The notes beneath the pieces are model-generated. The model was not told the DNA's origin. It saw nothing but the letters and a program-made list of their open reading frames with translations, and made no database searches. The position numbers and the translations under genes are program-made. A stretch of 64,000 bases of DNA from an uncultured Bacilli bacterium. Lineage in GTDB: Bacteria > Bacillota_I > Bacilli_A > RF39 > UBA660. The stretch covers positions 62,001-126,000 of the forward strand of contig CAKPDM010000002.1 in NCBI GenBank assembly GCA_934148995.1. The letters run 5' to 3'. Positions within the stretch are counted from its first letter, which is position 1. Each line of letters begins with the position of its first letter. This document shows, in pieces, positions 58,459-64,000 of this stretch.

Positions 58459-59223
58459 GTGATTACAATCAAAAGTAAAAGAGAAATTGAACTTTTAGAA
58501 AAAGCTGGTCATATTGTGTATTTAACACATAAATATCTAGAACCCCTTGTTAAACCAGGTATTTCAACTGAAGAATTAAATCGTTTAGGAGAAGAATTTA
58601 TCATAAGTCAAGGTGCTACACCTTCATTTAAAGGCTATGAAGGCTTTCCTTATGCATTATGTATAAGTGTTAATGATGAAGTTGTACACGGTTTCCCTTC
58701 TAAAAGAAAGCTTAAAGATGGAGATATTGTTTCCATTGATATTGGTGCTTGTTATAAGGGATATCATGGTGATTCTGCTTGGTCATATAAGGTTGGTAGT
58801 ATAACAGATGAAGATAAATATTTACTAGAACATACAGAAAAAGCTTTATATGAAGGAATTAAACAAGTTAAACCAGGTAACCATATTGGAGATATATCTA
58901 ATGCAATAGAAGTTTATGCTACTGCGCATAATCTTGGTATTGTAAAAGAATTAGTTGGTCACGGTGTTGGAACAACTGTTCATGAAGATCCTGAAGTTCC
59001 TAATTATGGAATGGCTGGAAAAGGACCGCGTTTAAGAGAAGGAATGGTTATTGCAATAGAACCAATGCTAACTCTTGGTAGTCCTGATATATATGTAGAC
59101 TCTAATGATTGGACTGTTATTACAGATGATGGAAGTCGTTCTGCTCATTATGAACATACAGTAGCAGTTACAAGTGATGGAGTAAAAATTCTAACAGGAG
59201 ATGATAAATATGGCGAAAGATGA
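58459..59223 (+). CDS. map: methionine aminopeptidase, type I
   Basis: This 254-residue metalloenzyme removes N-terminal Met. The start is GTG 58459 after AAAGGGGAG. Metal ligands are visible in [12 protein letters not shown] (near 94-105), [12 protein letters not shown] (near 168) and AIEPM plus EHTVAVT (near 198 and 232). The last 14 bases overlap infA. Confidence 0.98.
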   Translation: MITIKSKREIELLEKAGHIVYLTHKYLEPLVKPGISTEELNRLGEEFIISQGATPSFKGYEGFPYALCISVNDEVVHGFPSKRKLKDGDIVSIDIGACYKGYHGDSAWSYKVGSITDEDKYLLEHTEKALYEGIKQVKPGNHIGDISNAIEVYATAHNLGIVKELVGHGVGTTVHEDPEVPNYGMAGKGPRLREGMVIAIEPMLTLGSPDIYVDSNDWTVITDDGSRSAHYEHTVAVTSDGVKILTGDDKYGER

Positions 59224-59425
59224 TGTAATCGAAGTTGATGGAAAAGTTTTAGAAATTATACCAGGTGGTAAATTTAAAGTTCAATTAGAAAACGGTCACA
59301 TTGTTGAAGCTCACGTTTCTGGTAAAATACGAATGAATTACATTCGCATCTTACCGGGGGATACAGTGACAATCGAACTATCACCTTATGATTTAACACG
59401 TGGGCGTATAACCTATCGGAAATAA
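59210..59425 (+). CDS. infA: translation initiation factor IF-1
   Basis: This 71-residue OB-fold protein has [20 protein letters not shown] near the start and [17 protein letters not shown] near 36. I start it at ATG 59210; ATG 59201 is in frame but touches the GGAG site. It occupies the A site at initiation. Overlap with map suggests coupling. Confidence 0.98.
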   Translation: MAKDDVIEVDGKVLEIIPGGKFKVQLENGHIVEAHVSGKIRMNYIRILPGDTVTIELSPYDLTRGRITYRK

Positions 59426-59439
59426 TAGGAGGGATAATA

Positions 59440-59553
59440 ATGAAAGTACAAGCATCAGTTAAAAAAAGATGTCCAAAATGTAAAATTGTAAAAAGAAAAG
59501 GTAAAATTGTTGTTATTTGTGAAAATCCAAAACATAAGCAAAGACAAGGTTAG
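59440..59553 (+). CDS. rpmJ: 50S ribosomal protein L36, zinc-binding
   Basis: A 37-residue protein starts at ATG 59440 with GGAGGG upstream. It reads [20 protein letters not shown] at the start and ends [13 protein letters not shown], a later Cys (27) and His (32) form the zinc ribbon of the C+ L36 form. Standard place between infA and rpsM. Confidence 0.97.
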   Translation: MKVQASVKKRCPKCKIVKRKGKIVVICENPKHKQRQG

Positions 59554-59571
59554 TAAGAAGGAGGATATAGA

Positions 59572-59940
59572 ATGGCACGTATTAAAGGTGTAGATATTCC
59601 AAATGATAAGCATACAGTTATTTCATTAACTTATATCTATGGAATTGGTAGAAATTTAGCAAAAACAATTTGTGAAAATGCAAAAGTTGAACCTACTAAA
59701 AAAGCAGGAGATTTAACTCAAGATGAATTAATTGCATTACGTGATGAAATTAATAAACATCTAACTGAAGGAGATTTACGTCGTGAAGTTAGCATGAATA
59801 TTAAAACTAAAATGGAAATTAATTCTTATGAAGGTACACGTCATAAAAAGGGACTTCCTGTAAGAGGTCAAAGAACTTCTCGTAATGCTAGAACTCGTAA
59901 GGGTAAAGGTAAAACTGTAGCTAATAAGAAGAAAGTATAG
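59572..59940 (+). CDS. rpsM: 30S ribosomal protein S13
   Basis: This 122-residue S13 has [20 protein letters not shown] near the start and [18 protein letters not shown] near residue 94. It forms inter-subunit bridge B1 in the head. Standard order. Confidence 0.99.
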   Translation: MARIKGVDIPNDKHTVISLTYIYGIGRNLAKTICENAKVEPTKKAGDLTQDELIALRDEINKHLTEGDLRREVSMNIKTKMEINSYEGTRHKKGLPVRGQRTSRNARTRKGKGKTVANKKKV

Positions 59941-59958
59941 AGAAGGAGGTTATGAATT

Positions 59959-60342
59959 ATGGCTTATAAGACAAGAAAGAAAAAAGTTAAAAAGAATGTT
60001 CCTGAAGGTGTTGTACATATTCATGCTACATTCAATAATACTATTGTAACTATTACTGATAAGGATGGAAATGCTATTAGTTGGGCATCAAGTGGTGGTT
60101 TAGGATTTAAAGGAAGTAAGAAATCAACTCCATTTGCTGCTGGTATGTCAGCAGAACAAGCTGGAAAAGTAGCTTATGATTTAGGAATGAGAAAGGTTGA
60201 AGTTTTCGTTAAAGGTCTAGGACCTGGACGTGAAACTGCTATTCGTTCTTTACAAACAGCAGGTCTTGAAGTTACTTCAATTACTGATGTAACACCAATT
60301 CCACATAACGGATGTCGTCCACCAAAGAGACCACGTGGATAA
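59959..60342 (+). CDS. rpsK: 30S ribosomal protein S11
   Basis: This 127-residue S11 has [20 protein letters not shown] near residue 20 and [16 protein letters not shown] at the end. It is on the platform of the small subunit. AAGGAGG lies upstream. Confidence 0.99.
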   Translation: MAYKTRKKKVKKNVPEGVVHIHATFNNTIVTITDKDGNAISWASSGGLGFKGSKKSTPFAAGMSAEQAGKVAYDLGMRKVEVFVKGLGPGRETAIRSLQTAGLEVTSITDVTPIPHNGCRPPKRPRG

Positions 60343-60360
60343 TTAAGGGAGGCGAAAACT

Positions 60361-61311
60361 GTGTTAGAATTTGAAAAACCAGTATACAAAATTACAGACT
60401 ATGTAGAAAGTAATTTCTATGGAAAGTTTGAACTTGAACCATTAGAAAGAGGATTCGGAACTACTTTAGGTAATGCCTTAAGAAGAGTTATGTTATCATC
60501 TTTACCTGGAAGTGCTATTAGTGCTGTTAAAATAGAAGGAGTTCTTCATGAATTCCAAACTATTGAAGGTGTAGTTGAAGATGTAACTACAATTATCCTT
60601 AATTTAAAAGGAGTAGTTGTTAAAAACTTTACAGCTGATACAAAAATCATCTCTTTAGATGCTGATGAAGAAGGTGTTGTTACAGCTGGAGATATTGAAA
60701 CAACTTCTGATGTTGAAATCGTTAACAAAGATCACGTTATCGCTCACTTAGCTAAGGGTGGTAAACTATCTATGGAAATGATTGTTACTAACGGTAGAGG
60801 ATATGTTAAGAGTGAAGATTCAAAATTAAAGAATGAAAATAGAGCTAAAGGATTTATCTTAATGGATTCTATCTATTCTCCAATTGAACGTGTTTCACCA
60901 ACTGTTGAAAGCGCTCGTGTAGGACAAGATGAAAGTTATGATAAATTAGTTCTAGAAGTATGGACAAATGGTTCTATTAAACCAGAAGAATCTATCGCTT
61001 TAGCATCAAGAATTTTAATTGAGCACTTTAATTTATTAACCAATTTAAGTGATATAGCAGATATGAGTGGTATGATGATTGAAAAGACTGAAGATCCTAA
61101 GACTAAGGCTTTAGAAACATCAATTGAAGACTTAGACTTCTCAGTACGTGCTTATAATTGTTTAAAACGTGCTGGTGTTCATACTCTACAAGATTTAGTA
61201 AATAAAAGCGAAAATGATATGATGAAAATCCGTAATTTAGGAAAGAAATCATTAAAAGAAGTTCTTGATAAAATTAAGGAATTAGGACTTGATTTAAGAG
61301 ACGACGATTAG
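60361..61311 (+). CDS. rpoA: RNA polymerase alpha subunit
   Basis: This 316-residue subunit starts at GTG 60361 after GGGAGG. The N-terminal dimerisation domain has GFGTTLGNALRRVMLSSLPG near residue 30. The C-terminal domain has RAYNCLKRAGVHTLQDLV near 258 and IRNLGKKSLKEV near 290. The domain contacts UP elements and activators. Between rpsK and rplQ as in all Firmicutes. Confidence 0.99.
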   Translation: MLEFEKPVYKITDYVESNFYGKFELEPLERGFGTTLGNALRRVMLSSLPGSAISAVKIEGVLHEFQTIEGVVEDVTTIILNLKGVVVKNFTADTKIISLDADEEGVVTAGDIETTSDVEIVNKDHVIAHLAKGGKLSMEMIVTNGRGYVKSEDSKLKNENRAKGFILMDSIYSPIERVSPTVESARVGQDESYDKLVLEVWTNGSIKPEESIALASRILIEHFNLLTNLSDIADMSGMMIEKTEDPKTKALETSIEDLDFSVRAYNCLKRAGVHTLQDLVNKSENDMMKIRNLGKKSLKEVLDKIKELGLDLRDDD

Positions 61312-61323
61312 AAGGAGGTAACT

Positions 61324-61674
61324 ATGGCATATAGAAAATTAGGTGTTGATAATAAACATAGACGTAGTATGTTAGCAACTCTTACCAAACAATTAATTAT
61401 GAATGAACAAATTGAAACTACTGAAACAAGAGCAAAAGAAGTCAGAAAAATGGCTGAAAGAATGATTACTTGTGGTAAGAAAGGTGACCTAGGTTCACGT
61501 AGAAGAGCTTTAGCTTTTCTTCACAATGATAAAAAAGTGGTTGACAAAGTGTTCAACGAATTAGCTCCTCGTTATGCTAACCGTAACGGTGGATATACAC
61601 AAATTATTAAGTTGGGTGAACGTCGTGGAGACGGAGCTTTAACTGTTATCTTAAAATTAGTAGAAGAAGCTTAG
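61324..61674 (+). CDS. rplQ: 50S ribosomal protein L17
   Basis: This 116-residue L17 has [20 protein letters not shown] near residue 12 and [19 protein letters not shown] near 92. It is the last gene of the superoperon; the stop lies next to a terminator stem. The ecf, truA and rplM genes often found next in Bacilli are absent. Confidence 0.99.
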   Translation: MAYRKLGVDNKHRRSMLATLTKQLIMNEQIETTETRAKEVRKMAERMITCGKKGDLGSRRRALAFLHNDKKVVDKVFNELAPRYANRNGGYTQIIKLGERRGDGALTVILKLVEEA

Positions 61675-61688
61675 TCTTCTTTTTTTTG
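61663..61688 (+). terminator. intrinsic terminator after rplQ
   Basis: AAGAAG (61664-61669) and CTTCTT (61676-61681) pair around a short loop containing the stop codon, followed by T. Confidence 0.75.
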
Positions 61689-61696
61689 TCTATATT

Positions 61697-61705
61697 TGTT
61701 ATACT
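61697..61705 (+). promoter_or_regulatory. extended -10 promoter of the small membrane protein gene
   Basis: TGT plus TATACT (61700-61705). The 11-mer TGTTATACTGT is identical to the pgk promoter at 37399, and TTAGG follows both two bases later. Confidence 0.55.
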
Positions 61706-61733
61706 GTTGTTAGGAATGGTATGGTGATATTGA

Positions 61734-62081
61734 ATGACAGAAGTAATAGTATTTTTATTAACGTTTGTTGTGCTATTTTTAATTTATGAATTGATACTTG
61801 TTAGAAAATATAAAAAAGGAAAAAGTGATAAGCGACCAGTAGAAGTTACCTATTTACTTAATAGATACAATTTAAATTTAAAGAAAGTTAACTATAAAAA
61901 ACTACTTAATATAGTTAGTCTTGTTAGTTCTTTTGATATAGCAGTTGTTGTAACAGTTATGGGACTTACGGATAATTTTCTATTAGAAATACTAATTGGA
62001 TGTTTTTTAACTATAATATTAATATTAAGTAGTTATTCTATAGTTGGTAAAATATATCAAAAGAAAGGATATACCAAATAA
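61734..62081 (+). CDS. small three-helix membrane protein, unknown
   Basis: This 115-residue protein has an N-terminal hydrophobic helix (about residues 3-20), a basic loop KYKKGKSDKRPVEVTYLLNR, then two more helices (about 60-80 and 84-103). A ribosome site GGTGAT lies before ATG 61734. I do not recognise a named family; similar short proteins with an RPVEV-type loop are, to my recollection, common near rplQ in Mollicutes-like Bacilli. It converges on the sortase gene. Confidence 0.7.
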   Translation: MTEVIVFLLTFVVLFLIYELILVRKYKKGKSDKRPVEVTYLLNRYNLNLKKVNYKKLLNIVSLVSSFDIAVVVTVMGLTDNFLLEILIGCFLTIILILSSYSIVGKIYQKKGYTK

Positions 62082-62108
62082 AATATAGACCAGTGTGTCT
62101 ATATTTTT
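62080..62108. terminator. bidirectional intrinsic terminator
   Basis: AAATATAGAC (62081-62090) and GTCTATATTT (62097-62106) pair around CAGTGT, with T run after and A run before. The sortase stop codon lies in it. Confidence 0.87.
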
Positions 62109-62659
62109 TGGTTATAAATTACTAATTGTTTAGAACTATCATTCTTACTACAGGTAGTTAGAATTAATTGTTCTTCACTAGATTTTATGATTTCAATCTT
62201 ACCAGTTTTATCTTGTTCTTCTATCTTTTTAACTTTATACACTAATTCTTTATTATTGATAGATAATCTAACTTTATCATTTTCTTTTAACTCATTAAGT
62301 CGATTAAAGTAAGCAAGTTTACCATTACCTGAGTGTGCTGCTAGAATAATTAATGATTCATTATTTAACTCTGAGTTATTTAAAATAGTTACGTGTTCTT
62401 CAACATTATTTCTTTTATCATTGATATCATAAATATTTTCATGTAGATTAATCTTATCAATTGTTAGGGTTGCTAGAATATTGTCATTATTGTTATTTTT
62501 TACATCTATTTCGTTACTTATTTGTCTAGCAGTATTTTCTACTCTTTCGATATTTTCAGTTTTAATAACTTTAGATTTAGAAATATGTACATTCTTTTGA
62601 TAAATCATAAAACAAAAAATCACATATGCACTAAGAAGAAGTGTTAATTTCTTCTTCAT
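62099..62659 (-). CDS. sortase with atypical active site
   Basis: This 186-residue protein has an N-terminal membrane helix (about residues 4-21), then a sortase beta-barrel. His109 in LAAHSG and Cys170 in LILTTCS are the catalytic pair. The Arg normally a few residues after the Cys is not there: the segment reads SKNDSSKQLVIYN, with Lys177 at that place. The layout (N-terminal anchor, TTC signature) recalls class D or related enzymes; class is uncertain. Its ATG overlaps the stop of the adhesin gene by one base, so the two are translated as a pair and the adhesin is the likely substrate. Confidence 0.85.
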   Translation of the reverse strand: MKKKLTLLLSAYVIFCFMIYQKNVHISKSKVIKTENIERVENTARQISNEIDVKNNNNDNILATLTIDKINLHENIYDINDKRNNVEEHVTILNNSELNNESLIILAAHSGNGKLAYFNRLNELKENDKVRLSINNKELVYKVKKIEEQDKTGKIEIIKSSEEQLILTTCSKNDSSKQLVIYNQKI

Positions 62660-64000
62660 TAAATAGCACTTCCTAGTAAAGCAATGGGAATATTAATATA
62701 AGTATTTGGAACATCAATGATTATAATTTCTTCTTTCTTAGGTTCCTCATTTTTATAGTCATATATTTTATATTTATAATCTTGTTTTTCTTTAATAAAT
62801 ACTTCAAAAGGTTCTACTTTACTGTAACCTTCAGTAGTGGTTTTTTGTTTGATAGTATAGTGACCATATGGTAATTCAATACTAGCTAACCCATTTTCAT
62901 CTGTTGTGATAGTTTTTACTAGTTCCTTATCTTTATTATAAATTTCAAAAGTGACATCTTTTTCACTTTGCATTAATTGTTTGTCACCATAACTTTTTTC
63001 AATAAGTATTTTACCTTTAATAACTTCATTTTCTAATACTTTGCTTATAGTAGTATTATTTTCATCAAATGTAATTTCATAGAAGGTATCATCCTTGATG
63101 TAACCAGTTCCAGCTTTAGTTTCTTGTAAATAATAAGTACCAAAATCAATAAATGATTTATCACCTTCACCAATTATTTCTGCTTTTCCTTCATCATTGA
63201 ATGTTATATCAGTGACTTTTTCTTTTTTATTATTGTATAGAGTAAAGATAGTTCCTTTTAAATCAGCTTCGCCTTGACCTTTGAATTCTTTTGTATCTTT
63301 ATCAACTTTAGTTAGATTTAATTTTAATTGATAAAAACAGAAAGTAACTGGTACTTCCATCGCTTTACTTGAACCAATGCTTACTAATCGCTGTGAGATA
63401 CCATTTGCATAGTATAAAGCTCTTTCTCTTCCTAAACCATAATTACTATAGAAAATTTGAGTATGGCAGACAGAATGATTTCTTTTAATAGAAAAAGTAT
63501 TTTCATTTAAATTACTTTCATTATCTTTGATAGTGGTAAAATTCTTTAATATTCCATTAGTATCAGTTATTGTTATTGTTTTTCCAATTAATGAATTATA
63601 CTTGTTATTAGCAAAACTAGGAGTTTTTTTACTATCACTAATCAATCTTTCAATCTCATTCTTTTCTTCAGTAAAAATGTTAACTCTGGTACCATTTAAA
63701 GTATCAGTGAAATAAAATTCATTATTTTTATCTACTGTTTCCCAAATCATCATTTGTGTTATGGCATACCATTTAGGGTCAGTATGATTTTTATAAAGGT
63801 ATCCGAAGTTAACTAAGTCTGTTACTCTCTGCCAAGTATTACTATCATAACTTACTTGTGATATCATTCCATCATAAGTGTTATTGTTAGGTTGAAAAAC
63901 TTTAAAAGGCTCTAAGCAATAGGCGATAGAATTATCTGTTGAACTTTTGTAAAATCTAGCTTTCTGGTAATGTTTCATTTTTGTACTTTTATCATATCTC
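62659..64000 (-). CDS. thioester/SpaA-type surface adhesin, 5' end cut by window
   Basis: The frame is open to the right edge. An ATG at 63978 has no ribosome site or signal peptide, so the true start lies outside. An N-terminal thioester domain is indicated by AYCLEPF (Cys) and YAITQMMIWE (Gln) about 50 residues later. Two Cna-B/SpaA-like domains follow: one from LNLTKVDKDT to the YYLQETKAGTGY segment, and one from ILIEKSYGDK to YGHYTIKQKTT. Both show the ETKAGTGY or KQKT type end of isopeptide domains. The C-terminus has VPNTY and a short hydrophobic run, INIPIALLGSAI, with no basic tail. Confidence 0.85.
   Translation of the reverse strand, partial: RYDKSTKMKHYQKARFYKSSTDNSIAYCLEPFKVFQPNNNTYDGMISQVSYDSNTWQRVTDLVNFGYLYKNHTDPKWYAITQMMIWETVDKNNEFYFTDTLNGTRVNIFTEEKNEIERLISDSKKTPSFANNKYNSLIGKTITITDTNGILKNFTTIKDNESNLNENTFSIKRNHSVCHTQIFYSNYGLGRERALYYANGISQRLVSIGSSKAMEVPVTFCFYQLKLNLTKVDKDTKEFKGQGEADLKGTIFTLYNNKKEKVTDITFNDEGKAEIIGEGDKSFIDFGTYYLQETKAGTGYIKDDTFYEITFDENNTTISKVLENEVIKGKILIEKSYGDKQLMQSEKDVTFEIYNKDKELVKTITTDENGLASIELPYGHYTIKQKTTTEGYSKVEPFEVFIKEKQDYKYKIYDYKNEEPKKEEIIIIDVPNTYINIPIALLGSAI

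Noticed and set aside
62655..62665. Programmed -1 frameshift joining adhesin and sortase
   Set aside because: It would add a basic tail to the sorting signal, but no slippery heptamer is present in the adhesin frame, and overlapping stop/start codons are an ordinary form of coupling.

Overview
The window is an AT-rich chromosome segment from a walled Firmicute of the Bacilli side. It carries WhiA, YvcK, Spo0A, a FemAB-type peptidoglycan-bridge enzyme, MurD, a sortase and classical Firmicute ribosomal-protein clusters with Bacillus-like leader RNAs. TGA is used as a stop codon (ends of yvcK and of the rsmC-like gene), so this is the standard bacterial code and not the Mollicutes code. The absence of rpmD (L30) from the S10/spc cluster, the heterofermentative phosphoketolase and the very low GC would fit an uncultured gut lineage close to the Mollicutes branch (RF39-like Bacilli). 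That placement is an inference from gene content; no rRNA gene is present.

Layout. 1-6000: end of yvcK, whiA, convergent clpP, a TGS-domain nucleoside kinase, and phosphoketolase on the minus strand. 6090-12890: an accessory type VII secretion island, with an EssC-like FtsK/SpoIIIE ATPase, a YukD-like ubiquitin-fold protein, and six small helical proteins, several with WXG or degenerate WXG motifs. The membrane partners EsaA, EssA and EssB are not there. 13062-17337: str operon (rpsL, rpsG, fusA, tuf). 17425-22193: a membrane-anchored unknown protein, a FemAB-like enzyme, murD and eno. 22287-34630: secG, secE, nusG, rplK, rplA, rplJ, rplL, a zinc-ribbon membrane protein, an RsmC-like methyltransferase, rpoB and rpoC. 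34695-47471: a polysaccharide deacetylase, a HAD nucleotidase, a prepilin-like peptide, and lower-glycolysis genes (gap, pgk, tpiA, gpmI) interleaved with a lipid glycosyltransferase, an MprF-type membrane protein, spo0A, a DUF4143 ATPase and a Y-family polymerase. 47681-61674: the S10-spc-alpha ribosomal superoperon from rpsJ to rplQ. 61734-64000: a small membrane protein, then on the minus strand a sortase and a thioester/SpaA-type surface adhesin that runs off the right edge.

Genes work together in blocks: translation and transcription machinery, energy metabolism (phosphoketolase plus triose-phosphate glycolysis), envelope building and surface display. Regulation can be read in many places: consensus or near-consensus sigma-A promoters with 17-bp spacers, intrinsic terminators after most units, an L10 leader with attenuator before rplJ, an S10-operon leader, two L1-like mRNA sites around rplK, and an attenuator-like hairpin before the rsmC-like gene. 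No tRNA, rRNA, CRISPR array or insertion sequence was seen. The most unusual material is the minimal type VII cluster, the sortase/adhesin pair at the right edge, and the hairpin-rich nusG-rplK gap.
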